From contig JAHQRK010000026.1 of NCBI GenBank assembly GCA_019828595.1, positions 868,001-932,000 of the forward strand: 64,000 bases of DNA, given 5' to 3'. The position numbers and the translations under genes were made by a program. This document shows positions 24,782-33,586 of the stretch, piece after piece (position 1 is the stretch's first letter; every line of letters starts with the position of its first letter). Source of the stretch: Aphanomyces cochlioides. Lineage: Eukaryota > Oomycota > Saprolegniomycetes > Saprolegniales > Verrucalvaceae. The notes beneath the pieces are model-generated. The model was given only the letters and a program-made list of their open reading frames with translations, did not search any database and was not told the origin of the DNA.

Positions 24782-24862
24782 TTGCCACTGCCCGGGATTG
24801 AACCCGGGCCCCTTCCTCTATCACTGTGATGCCGTCGCTCTAACCGGTGAGCCACGTGCCAA
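24782..24862 (-). repeat. tRNA-like sequence with pol III A and B boxes (SINE head or pseudo-tRNA)
   Basis: On the minus strand an A box (TGGCTCACCGGTTAGAGC) and a B box (GGTTCAATCC) stand at tRNA spacing. End segments TTGGCAC and GTGGCAA pair with one mismatch, and CCCGGG arms flank the B box. However, no 5-bp anticodon stem with a 7-nt loop forms, and the T-stem is not canonical. It is therefore not a normal tRNA. A tRNA-derived SINE head or decayed tRNA is likelier. Confidence 0.45.
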
Positions 24863-25988
24863 GCCGATGTTTGGTACTTTCGACCAACCTACCGGTCAAA
24901 AACATACGGTTTGAAGATCGAGCAAGTGATCATTTCAGATATTGACGGATTATTTAATCAGTCACTGACACAGTTTATATGTCACAGATCATTTACAAGT
25001 GAAAGGATGACTTATTAGATGACTGTTCATTTATGACGTTCTGATATGAATATGAGTATATGAACAAGAGATCTAATGACTGCAACTGTGATATGATTCC
25101 TATCACACCGAATGACGCAATATGATTGGAAGTTAATATAATAGATTGACTTGACGAAAACACAACATGAACCCCATGAAGAGCACATACCAGCAGTACT
25201 ATCATGCCTAGTCCTCCTTCATGCTAATTGTAATCGAAAGTTTTCCTTTTCTGTCTCACGTTGTTCTGTGCCGTTTCTCACTCCGGCTATACAAGAGTAC
25301 ATGTAATATTGACACATCGAACTCATGCGCTGCAATCTAAGTGAATGAGTCATGTACCTTGTAGAGGGTGTTTATTGTGCGTGGGCTGATTCAATAGATT
25401 ATTGCCCTACTACCTACTGTTCAACTTGTAGAGGGGGATGCGAGATTTCTTTTAGACTTTGGCAACATCAAAAGTTTATAGGGTTATGAGGTAGTGGCGA
25501 AGGTGTGGAGATCACATCCGTCATCATTATTTATGACTCCTACAGTTTTGTTTATGCCTTAATTGACTATTCGTATAGTTTTCAAGATATCCACAATGCT
25601 TTGTGTTTTGTGCTCGACATTTACATATGCTAACAGTACAAGCAGGCGAGTGAGCGCATATAACGTCAACAAGTGTCGTGTTCTGCTGCAGCTAGCCTAG
25701 CTTATATCCGTGCTAGACGTTAAATTTATTCAGAGCATCTTTGTTTCTCGGTTGGACTTCATGCTGGCGACTAAATGAAAAGCTTCATATCTGCCAATAT
25801 TTGTTTGTTGAGAAACCGTGATAGAATCTCTATCACAGTTGCTCAGAATTTTGCACATTTCAGATCTGTTTACTGAAATCAAGTCAAAAACTTGTTTTGA
25901 AAATGTTTTTCAGGCAACTGTGATAGATTTCCTATCACACTCTAATACAAAAAGATCATGTTTTTATCATAGATGCAGCAGATGTTGC
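24863..25988. other. AT-rich noncoding region with repeated GTGATAG palindromes
   Basis: No gene. It holds three copies of a GCAACTGTGATAG...CTATCAC unit (25082, 25818 inverted and 25914) and forms the left flank of the hAT insertion. Confidence 0.5.
25818..25940. repeat. About 120-bp foldback repeat, MITE-like
   Basis: The left arm GTGATAGAATCTCTATCAC followed by AGTTGC at 25818-25842 is the near-exact inverse of the right arm GCAACTGTGATAG at 25914-25940. Each arm is itself a small palindrome. A third copy of the right arm lies at 25082-25108. It contains no coding sequence. Confidence 0.5.
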
Positions 25989-25996
25989 CTTTATCA
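25989..25996 (+). repeat. 8-bp target-site duplication, left (CTTTATCA)
   Basis: Directly abuts the hAT terminal repeat beginning CAGGCCACC; identical to 30314-30321. Confidence 0.85.
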
Positions 25997-26025
25997 CAGG
26001 CCACCTTAAAAGTGGCACTTTTGCC
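25997..26025 (+). repeat. hAT left terminal inverted repeat
   Basis: Starts CAGGCCACCTTAAAAGTGGC; pairs with 30285-30313. Confidence 0.85.
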
Positions 26026-26164
26026 GATATTAACTTTGCGCTGGATGCCGAAAGTAAGTGTCGTTTTTGCGCACCAATCAGGCCTGTTTGCGCAAGCAAT
26101 TCATTCGCAATTCGTGGTTTGCGCTGTTTGCTGCTTGCGTTAGTTCACTTAGTTGTCACTCTCG

Positions 26165-27621
26165 ATGTCGGCGAAGGCTGCAAAGCGCGCGACGCCATTC
26201 CAGACAGCACACTTGCTCGAGTATGGCCTCAAGATCGCCCAGCGAGATGAGCACGGGCAGGTGACCGCAGTGCTGTGCAACTTCTGCGAGTACAGCTGCC
26301 GTGAGGAGGACGACGATACGACGCGCAAACGCCGGCGCACTGAGAACACGCAGCAGTTCCAGCCGCCGTATCGCCCCGAGAACTACCGGAAGCATCACCT
26401 AGGGCAGCATCCGACGGAGTGGGCCATGTACAAGAAGATGCCACTCGACGAGAAGCGGATGTATTTCGAGAAGAGGCTGTCTCGTCGCAGCACCCTCCAT
26501 CATTATATGGACCTGTCGTCGTACACGCTGACGTTCAAGGTGCGGGCTTCCATCGTCGATACGCTTTCTCTGTCTACCTGCGCGGCCAGAGTAATCTGAT
26601 AACATCAATGGGCGTCAAGTGTCCAAAAAAGACAAATCGATGGCTGCACCTGGGCCGACTACTGAACTGGTTGGTCAAGTACCGCGTGCCTCTGTTGCGC
26701 CATGTCGCCGATAAGCAGCCAGCCGCCGCGCCAGACGAGTTGTGGTGGACCATCACGTTCGGCATTCGGCCGGCGATCGCGAGGATTAACATCACCTGGA
26801 CAATCCTGCAGCGGCACGAGACCGTCCTCGAAGAGCAGCGCCATGCCCTCGCCGAACTGGTTGGTGCTCTCAGCGTCATGCTCTCGGTGAAACGCGTGGC
26901 GGGCGACCGATCGTATGAAGATGAAGGTCTGCATCCGGGCAGCTATGTGATCGACGGCAAGCTTTGGGTCCTCATCTCCGATGTCATGCTGCATCTGGAG
27001 GACCAAGGGTCGGTGGCGCAGACCATGGTTCAGTCGCTGTCGAATGACGACCAGACGACCGCGCTCGTCGAGATTGCCAAGTACTTCATGTTGATAATCA
27101 ACGGCATCGAGGCGATCGAGGCCGAGCGCGACGGCGCAAACCAGCCCGCCCGTGTATTGGCGCCGCCTGTTCTACCGTCCAGCATCGCCAAGATGCGTAC
27201 CAGTGTCTTCATCCGCGAGGTTCTGAACCCGTATCGCGATCGTCTCCATCAGTTCTGGTCGCCGGCCAAGATCGAACAGACCGAAGAAGAGCACAAGCAG
27301 CTGTTCACGGCATACCGCGATGACACTAATTTCCGAGCGAAGCTGGACAAGCATACGCATACGACCGGCTTCAACGCAGGCTGGAGCGACATTGACAACA
27401 ACGGTCGGAAGTTCGCGACTATTCGCTCTTTCATGGCCAACCTGGCGGTCGTCTTCGCCAACACCGCTTCTGTCGAGGGCGACTTCAGCATTTTGAAGGG
27501 TGAGAAGGACGAGTTCCGCACCAGCCTGGGCCACCTGGCGCTGGAAGGCATATTCCAAGCCAAGCAGTTCGAGCAGATCCGGAAGCTGTACTCCTTGCTG
27601 CACCCGTCAGCCAGCGCATGA
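26165..27621 (+). CDS. hAT-like transposase
   Basis: Two exons (26165-26539, 26590-27621) joined by a 50-nt phase-0 intron give 468 aa. The ATG at 26165 is chosen; the longer frame begins at TTG. The N-terminus has a BED-type zinc finger: CNFCEYSCREE followed by basic residues and H-x5-H (KHHLGQHPTEW). The middle is helical, with RVPLLRHVADKQP. The C-terminus, ANTASVEGDFSILKGEKDEFRTSL, is the hAT dimerisation region as seen in oomycete copies. The gene is markedly GC-rich and uses G/C-ending codons, unlike its AT-rich flanks, which suggests a recent arrival. With intact ends and frame it may be capable of transposition. Confidence 0.82.
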
Positions 27622-27759
27622 TCGGTCTCCAGACTCTCCACGGACCCCTACACCAGCCTTAATACACAGTCAAGGCTTCAACGAACAATGAACGAATGAT
27701 TTGATCCTCAATTTCTGCTATTTGAGCTCCATTACAGCCTGTGCCACATGTGCCACAAT
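27622..27759 (+). other. hAT 3' non-coding tail before the Harbinger insertion
   Basis: AT-rich sequence with GTGCCACA subterminal motifs that match the GTGGCA words near the right hAT terminus, consistent with transposase-binding subterminal repeats. Confidence 0.5.
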
Positions 27760-27782
27760 AGTGGTGTTCAATTGTGATTGAT
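27760..27782 (+). repeat. Harbinger left terminal inverted repeat
   Basis: Perfect match to the complement of 30216-30238; preceded by the target copy AAT. Confidence 0.85.
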
Positions 27783-27895
27783 TGTTTGATTGATGGAAGA
27801 ATAAAAATATTCTTTTTCATCCAATCGTTGCTTTTCATCAAATTGTTGGCGTGACCATCCTGACGGAACTATTTGACTGATTACTCGGTGTTTGG

Positions 27896-29143
27896 ATGCC
27901 GCAAACTACCGACAAGCAGTTAGCCATCGACACGGTTGACGATGTTCTGCTTTGCATAGCTGTCCAAGAGCTCACAGCCAGCCGAAATGGTGAGATTGTA
28001 TCTGATGGGCACCGTCGACGAAAAGACTTTTGGATATCCATGCGACTCGTTCTCGAAAACACTCGCTACATCAACCACAGAGGATATGTGGCAAGATCTC
28101 TTCAGTCTCTTGCTGCGGAAATTCAGGGAATGAGAGACAGCGACTTTAAAGCCGAGTACCGACTTTCTAAGCACTACTTTTGGCGAATCCACGACATGAT
28201 CAAAGATCACCCGATCTACTCTGAAAATCAGCGTCCTGTCGTTTATCAACTATTGGTTTTCCACCAAGTTGCTGGGTTCAGTGGAAATGGATCGTCTTTT
28301 CGTCGAAACGCAAGACTTGGCCATTGCAGTGTTGGGTCTGTCCGACTTTATACAGATCGTTGTGTAATTGCGCTCCGCTCACACCTCAAACGCATTGTTG
28401 CATGGCCGACGCTTAGTGAGCAGCAAGAAATTTCATCAGCATTTGAATCCATGCATGGCTTTCCTGGCTGCGTCGACGCTGTCGATGGAACTCTTGTCGC
28501 TTTGGCTCAAAAACCTTCTAAGCATGGCGAAGACTATTTTACAAGGAAGTCTAGTTACGCAATCAGTGCTATTGTTGTGTGCGATCACAGCAGACGAATT
28601 CGATATGTATATGCTGGCTGGCCAGGAAGTTGCCATGATCAACGAGTTTTTCAAAACTCAGATCTTGCTCGTCGCATTGGATCATACGTTGGTGGCAACA
28701 ATGTTTTGGTTGGCGACTCAGCGTTTGCTCCCAACAGGCATTTAGTTTGTCCTTTCAAAAAGCCCCCCAGGCGTCAACTGCTTCCTGTTCATGAAGCGTT
28801 CAACGAGAGACTGTCCAGTTTACGTATTTGTATAGAGCACTGCATTGACATGCTTAAAGGTCGGTTTCAATGCTTCAAGAAAGTTAGAGTTCGACTCAAA
28901 GACGATCAGAACACGGTGAAGCGCTGTGTACACTTGATTGAGGCATGCTCAGTTGTCCACAATTATTGCATCAACGACCAGATACCCGAGCAATGGATAG
29001 ACAGTGACGATGACGACGAGTACGACAACGAAGATCCAAACATACAAAGTGATTCAAGTTTGCAAAGTGTTGCAGCCACAAGAGCAGATCCAAGTAGACG
29101 TGAAGAACTCCTGAAGTATTTTGTTGATCACACACTCATATAG
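27896..29143 (+). CDS. PIF/Harbinger DDE transposase (HARBI1-like nuclease)
   Basis: An intronless 415-aa frame from ATG 27896. The helical N-terminal region (RLSKHYFWRIHDMIKDHPIY) precedes the nuclease core. Motifs run in order: GFPGCVDAVDGT (first Asp), the KPSKHGEDYFTRKSSYAI loop, RRIRYVYAGWPGSCHDQRVF, VLVGDSAF (second Asp), and RICIEHCIDMLKGRF (Glu), then VHNYCI. This is the HARBI1/DDE_Tnp_4 order, and all three acidic residues are present. An acidic stretch (DSDDDDEYDNED) lies near the C-terminus. The family cuts and pastes elements with 3-bp duplications, usually needing a Myb-like partner; such a gene follows at once on the other strand. Confidence 0.9.
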   Translation: MPQTTDKQLAIDTVDDVLLCIAVQELTASRNGEIVSDGHRRRKDFWISMRLVLENTRYINHRGYVARSLQSLAAEIQGMRDSDFKAEYRLSKHYFWRIHDMIKDHPIYSENQRPVVYQLLVFHQVAGFSGNGSSFRRNARLGHCSVGSVRLYTDRCVIALRSHLKRIVAWPTLSEQQEISSAFESMHGFPGCVDAVDGTLVALAQKPSKHGEDYFTRKSSYAISAIVVCDHSRRIRYVYAGWPGSCHDQRVFQNSDLARRIGSYVGGNNVLVGDSAFAPNRHLVCPFKKPPRRQLLPVHEAFNERLSSLRICIEHCIDMLKGRFQCFKKVRVRLKDDQNTVKRCVHLIEACSVVHNYCINDQIPEQWIDSDDDDEYDNEDPNIQSDSSLQSVAATRADPSRREELLKYFVDHTLI

Positions 29144-29207
29144 TTATATAGTTCATTTGCTTAATTAGACTGCATTGCAAATTGATAGTCATCGCTTTAT
29201 TCATCTG

Positions 29208-30083
29208 TTAATCAAAAATCGCTGCTATTTCATCGTCAGTCATACCTGCGTTCTTCAATTCAAGCTTTGCTAGAGCCTTCTCTTTCAACGCTTGAGTACG
29301 ACGTATCTCAATTTCCCACTTGGTCTTCTCTTCGTCCATTCGGAGACGCTTTGTCTCAATTTCTAGCTTGCCTTTCTCAATTGCTGTACGCTCTTTGTCA
29401 ACAACAGCGTTAACTTGTGTCATTTGGTTCCACATGTCAAGTACAGAAACCGAACGCTTTGAGCTTGTTGAACTCACAGAGGCTGATCGATTGCTTGATG
29501 CACTCTGAACATTTTCCAAAGCTGCATCGTCGTCGTTGGTTACGTTCGAGCATTCTTTTTCTTGAACGCTCTCTTGTTGATCGTCATCTTCATTTGTGTA
29601 GATTGGCCGAGCCACCGGTCTATCGCCCATGACCCGATGTAGGGCGTCGTAGTGTTTGCAGAACTTTAGTATTTTTGACCTTACGTCAGTTTGTCCAACC
29701 TCTTCGTCCTCGTCAAGGACTCCCTCACCCGTACTGTTTGTCCAATCTCGAGCAGCGCGATACGACCTCTCGAGGCCATTGATTTTGCTCCGCACTTCTC
29801 GTGAACTACGATGGCTCAATCCATGCGTATGAAGTTTGTTCACAATTTCCTGGCACAACTTTTCCTTTGAGGCAACAACGGGAAGCGAGCGCGAGCCAGT
29901 TGCATGTCGAGAGGGAGTTTTCTTCAGGGATCCGGCACGCCAACGTGCGTAGTTGTTGTCTTCTGTGAGCCATTCCAACAAGACTTCCAACGAGGACAGA
30001 GAGCCTTGATCCACAGCATCGCTGCCCCACGCGATTCCGTTGCGCTTTGTCGTCGATGTGAGTGACGAGGAGCCGTTCATCAA
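29208..30083 (-). CDS. Myb/SANT-like partner protein of the Harbinger transposon
   Basis: An intronless 291-aa frame on the minus strand, inside the Harbinger ends and convergent with the transposase. The N-terminal third has spaced Trp and helical residues (LLEWLTEDNNYARWRAG ... KINGLERSYRAARDWTNSTG), like the SANT/Myb-type DNA-binding domain of the second Harbinger gene. A Ser/Asn-rich linker follows, then a long charged coiled coil (around 29230-29400). In characterised elements this protein binds the element ends and brings the transposase into the nucleus; that role is inferred here from position and architecture. Confidence 0.78.
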   Translation of the reverse strand: MMNGSSSLTSTTKRNGIAWGSDAVDQGSLSSLEVLLEWLTEDNNYARWRAGSLKKTPSRHATGSRSLPVVASKEKLCQEIVNKLHTHGLSHRSSREVRSKINGLERSYRAARDWTNSTGEGVLDEDEEVGQTDVRSKILKFCKHYDALHRVMGDRPVARPIYTNEDDDQQESVQEKECSNVTNDDDAALENVQSASSNRSASVSSTSSKRSVSVLDMWNQMTQVNAVVDKERTAIEKGKLEIETKRLRMDEEKTKWEIEIRRTQALKEKALAKLELKNAGMTDDEIAAIFD

Positions 30084-30215
30084 ACTTTTTCAGCAATACA
30101 GTTGAGCCGTCAACAAAATCGTTGACGGCCCAACGTTTGATTGATGGCACAAAAAACACAAATTTTTGACCAATAGCTTTGACTTATTTATTTTTGCCAT
30201 CAGTCAAGTGCTTTC

Positions 30216-30238
30216 ATCAATCACAATTGAACACCACT
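30216..30238 (-). repeat. Harbinger right terminal inverted repeat
   Basis: Inverse of 27760-27782; followed by the target copy AAT. Confidence 0.85.
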
Positions 30239-30284
30239 AATTAACATTGGCCGATGTGCCTAAATTAAGCTAATCGTACTAATA

Positions 30285-30313
30285 GTGGCAAATGCCACTA
30301 TTAAGGTGGCCTG
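30285..30313 (-). repeat. hAT right terminal inverted repeat
   Basis: Read in reverse it starts CAGGCCACCTTAATAGTGGC; it differs from the left end at one position in the first 20. Confidence 0.85.
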
Positions 30314-30321
30314 CTTTATCA
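30314..30321 (+). repeat. 8-bp target-site duplication, right (CTTTATCA)
   Basis: Exact copy of 25989-25996, directly next to the hAT right end. Confidence 0.85.
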
Positions 30322-30629
30322 CGAGGAAATGCCCTAATTTAACAATGTTGAGGCATACAAAACAGTCTATTTTGGGCTCTGTCCTACTTGATGAGCATAG
30401 AACGAACAAGTGAAAAAGAAACGTTTGGAAATGTCCAGAGATAGAAGAGTGCATTTGATTGGTGTATTCAATTGAGTGGAGGATTTGGATTGGTGGAATT
30501 TTGTTGCGTTTTGATTGGCTAAAAATAGTAATTGGATTGCCATGAAATTTCACATTTTTGAAATGTCTATCCCATCTGGCAACGCTAGAGAGCATGTAGA
30601 CGCCCCCTTGAAGCATTACTGACGGCTCC
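30322..30629 (+). promoter_or_regulatory. Promoter region of the second ankyrin gene with reverse CCAAT boxes
   Basis: Several ATTGG words (near 30459, 30488 and 30513, the last as ATTGGCTAAAAATAG) lie within 150 bp upstream of the ATG at 30630. The hAT insertion sits only about 310 bp upstream of the coding start, so it could affect this promoter. Confidence 0.45.
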
Positions 30630-32343
30630 ATGGCTGCAGCGTTCCAAGTGCTCTGCTCGCGCGTCCTCATCTCGACTGTGTGGAGCTTTATGCCGGGACG
30701 TCCGTTCCATGCTTGGTATGTTGCAAAGCGTATGATTAAACTTCTAAGCGCTGCAGGACGGACGGCAATCTGGCTGCTGCATGTGGCCACCACGAGCTCT
30801 GTGTACTGCATCCAAAGCTAACGTTCACATCTCGCGCACTGGATTTAGCCGCTCGACGTGGTCATGTTGACGTCGTCGCGTGGCTGCTCCATCATAAAAT
30901 CGGAGGCAGTGTGTCGTTTATGACCTGGGATTTTGCCGCCAAAGGTAGGCTTCCATTATATCCCTCGCGGCCTTGACCTCTTCCGGGACTCTGCAGGAGG
31001 CCACTTGGACGTCCTCAAGTGTTTACACGCTGCTGTACCATCGTCGTATGGCTCTATGAATGCATTAGACTGGGCGGCTTCTTATGGACACGAATCCACC
31101 GTTCGATGGCTCCTCCATACATTTGTACGTATGCAGCGTCTTCATTATGACCGCAGTCTGGCATTGTAGGGCTCGAAATCGTCGTTTGCAATGAATGAAG
31201 CGGCAAAACATGGACATTTCAGAATTGTGAAACTGCTCCACAACGAAGGCTGCACTTGCACGACGTCAGCCATGAATGAGGCAGCTGGAAACGGTCATTA
31301 TGATGTCGTCAAGTTTCTTCATGAGCATCGAGTGGAAGGATGTACGACCGATGCAATAGATTTTGCAGCGACTAATGGACATTTGAACATTGTGAAATTT
31401 CTCCACGCCAATCGGTACTCCAAACCAATCTCTTAGTTGATTTGCCGTTTTGTAGGACTGAAGGCGCAACAAATAGAGCGATGCAAGGGGCAGCTAGCAA
31501 TAATTATTTCGAACTTGTGCAATTTCTTCACTCGGAATTGCACTTGCCAATGAACGACGTGTCGTTGGACGATGCAGCAATAGGAGGACATTTGGACATG
31601 GTGCAATTCCTCCATGCAAATCGAAGCACAGCCTCGACCCGAGCGATGGATGGAGCAGCAGCAAATGGCCATTTAGCTGTTCTTCAGTTCTTGCATCGTC
31701 GCCGACTGGAAGGATGCACGACAGCGGCTATGGATGTCGCGGCGGCAAGTGGCCACTTAGAAGTTGTTCAATGGCTTCATCGACATCGGGTACTGTTCTC
31801 CTCTTGTTTTTATTCATCCAAGTAGTCAGAGGGATGTACAACGGAAGCAATGAATCAAGCGGCGGCTCATGGACATTTGGAAATCGTCTCATGGCTGCAT
31901 GAGCATCGATTTGAAGGCGCGACGGTGAGTGCGATGGACACTGCCGCGGCAAATGGCCATCTTGGTGTTCTAGCTTGGCTTCATCAGCATCGGTACGTCA
32001 ACTCTATGCCGTTTCTGAGGTTTCCAAAATAGATTGGAAGGCGGAACGACTCGCGCGATGGACTATGCGGCACTGAATGGACATTTGAAAGTTTTGCAAT
32101 GGATTCAAACAAATCGGTATCTTGCTGAAAAATATATTTTTACGCTAACAATATATTGTCAGGCCTGACATGGGCTGCACTACTTGGGCAATGGACTGGG
32201 CGGCGTGTCGTGGCCATTTGGAAATCCTCGAGTTTCTCCATACACATCGCAACGAAGGCTGCACGATGCGAGCTTACGAATGGGCAGAGCATCATGGCCA
32301 CCATCACGTCAAGGCCTGGCTTGAACACCATGGATTGTGCTGA
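30630..32343 (+). CDS. Ankyrin-repeat protein of the EGCTT/WLH type
   Basis: Eight exons (introns 30716-30756, 30945-30996, 31125-31169, 31415-31455, 31790-31825, 31993-32032, 32117-32162) give 470 aa. From about residue 50 the protein is a run of degenerate ankyrin repeats with the pattern A-M-D-x-A-A-x-N-G-H-L-x-V-V-x-W/F-L-H-x-x-R-x-E-G-C-T-T, a style abundant in water moulds. Introns fall repeatedly after the L-H-x-x-R turn in phase 2, so many exons again end at a repeat border. The N-terminal 40 residues look like an F-box-like or cap segment, uncertain. It probably mediates protein binding. The start at 30630 is the first ATG that opens the frame; an upstream exon cannot be excluded. 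Confidence 0.85.
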
Positions 32344-32621
32344 AAATTTCACTTAAAAATATATTGTACGCCAAATAGCAATATATTTATTTTCGACCAA
32401 CTCTTCAAAAATGTATTTTCACCATGTCAATATGAAATTGATCCAAGGGTCGACTGAATACCATCTACTACGTAGTAAAGACCAATCTTGCAGAGCATCA
32501 AGGTTCTTGAGGCGTATGCACAGGTTAACGCTGGCTTTCTGCTATTAAGGTGACCAACGAATGAAGCAATGGTTATGCATGGGCAACAATAAATTGTTGA
32601 TTTTGAACAATATATTGCTAA
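32344..32621. other. AT-rich spacer left of the MITE
   Basis: Repeated AATATATTG words on both strands; no coding potential. Together with 32895-32980 it separates two convergent genes. Confidence 0.5.
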
Positions 32622-32894
32622 GAGCCCGTCTGGCAACCGAAAATATTACAATAAATAGGCCCAAAATGCCATTTTGAGCCCAAATTCAATAATTGAGGTC
32701 AAAATATGAACTTGTTTATCTCCAAGAGTTTTGCACCAAGTCCAATATTTTTGGTTGGGATATACTCACTGGAGGCTCCCAAAATGCCATTTTACGAAAT
32801 AGAGGTTTTACCTCTACTTTGAAAAGCCATAAATCGTTAATCCCATTTTGGCTGAAAATGGCATATTGATTTTGAAATTTTGCCAGACGCACCC
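32622..32894. mobile_element. 273-bp MITE with terminal inverted repeats
   Basis: The left end GAGCCCGTCTGGCAACCG and the right end (reverse) GGGTGCGTCTGGCAAAAT share the block CGTCTGGCAA. TAA lies on each side (32619-32621 and 32895-32897), the 3-bp duplication type of Harbinger-like MITEs. Inside, AAAATGCCATTTT words are repeated. No open frame. It sits 3' of both neighbouring genes. Confidence 0.6.
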
Positions 32895-32980
32895 TAATAC
32901 AATAAAAATAGTTTGAAGCAAGGCGTCGAATATTGACAAGGATGAACGTTGAAGGTTGATAAATACGTGTCCCCGCACCG

Positions 32981-33586
32981 CTACGGCTCTTCTTTAATCG
33001 AAGGAGGCGGCTGCAATGGGGGCAATGACGGCACGATGCTTTTATGCAGCTCGAGGAGGAGAAAGCCAACGCTGACGTCGGTTGGATTGTGCGGGGGCTC
33101 GGCTTTCATCTTCTTGAGCAAGTCCTTGGTCGAGTTGGTCGCACCCGTCGAGTTTGGCGACGCTTTCTTTCGCTTCTTGGCTTGCTTTTGTGTCTGGTGG
33201 ATGTGGAACTCATTGAGCTTTTGTTGTTCTTCCTCGACACTCTTTCGAAACGCAGCTTCGAGCAGTTCAAGCTGTTCTTGTCGTCGCCTTGATTTTTCCG
33301 CCGACATGCTTGCAATCGAGACAACGTTGCAGGTGTAGCGACACATCCCGAGCACGCCAGACGTCTTGTCAAACTTTTTGCTCAAGCGCATGGGCGTGCA
33401 ATTGAGCTTTTCGCTGAGCCATTTGCGGAGCGGAATCCCATTCGGAACGTCGGGGAGCAGCCCGGCTTTGAAATCATCCGACAAACGCGTGGCAAACGCC
33501 ACTTCGGCTTCGCTCCAAGGCCCACAACGCTGCGCTGTTGGCGCTGGCTTGCCCACGGGTGACAATTCCTCAATCGTCTTCTTCAT
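32981..33586 (-). CDS. Oomycete-specific SANT-like protein, function unknown
   Basis: An intronless 201-aa frame. The N-terminal half has GPWSEAEVAFATRLSDDFKAGLLPDVPNG.PLR.WLSEKLNC.PMR.SKKF, a pattern I recognise from many uncharacterised oomycete proteins. The GPWS-E-E opening resembles a SANT/Myb first helix. A Lys/Glu/Gln-rich coiled coil follows (AEKSRRRQEQLELLEAAFRK), then a basic KKRKK nuclear-signal-like patch and a Pro-rich tail. A nuclear DNA-binding or adaptor role is inferred only. The start at 33586 is the first in-frame ATG. Confidence 0.75.
   Translation of the reverse strand: MKKTIEELSPVGKPAPTAQRCGPWSEAEVAFATRLSDDFKAGLLPDVPNGIPLRKWLSEKLNCTPMRLSKKFDKTSGVLGMCRYTCNVVSIASMSAEKSRRRQEQLELLEAAFRKSVEEEQQKLNEFHIHQTQKQAKKRKKASPNSTGATNSTKDLLKKMKAEPPHNPTDVSVGFLLLELHKSIVPSLPPLQPPPSIKEEP

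Larger units (their letters stand above)
27760..30238 (+). mobile_element. PIF/Harbinger transposon nested in the hAT element
   Basis: The terminal inverted repeats begin AGTGGTGTTCAATTGTGATT and are perfect over 23 bp (27760-27782 against 30216-30238). The 3-bp sequence AAT flanks both ends, consistent with the 3-bp target duplications of this superfamily. Inside are a DDE transposase on the plus strand and a Myb/SANT-like gene on the minus strand, arranged tail to tail, which is the usual two-gene content. Total 2,479 bp. Both frames are open, so the copy may be autonomous. Confidence 0.87.
25997..30313 (+). mobile_element. hAT-family DNA transposon, complete, with nested Harbinger
   Basis: The left end CAGGCCACCTTAAAAGTGGCA and the right end (30285-30313, read in reverse) CAGGCCACCTTAATAGTGGCA form terminal inverted repeats. 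The element is bracketed by the exact 8-bp duplication CTTTATCA, the length typical of hAT elements. Removing it restores a continuous site. It carries the hAT protein gene at 26165-27621; from 27760 to 30238 a second transposon has inserted. Without the insert it would be about 1.84 kb. Confidence 0.88.

Noticed and set aside
24782..24862. Functional tRNA on the minus strand
   Set aside because: No anticodon stem with a 7-nt loop, mispaired T-stem and a mismatch in the end stem; kept only as a tRNA-like repeat.
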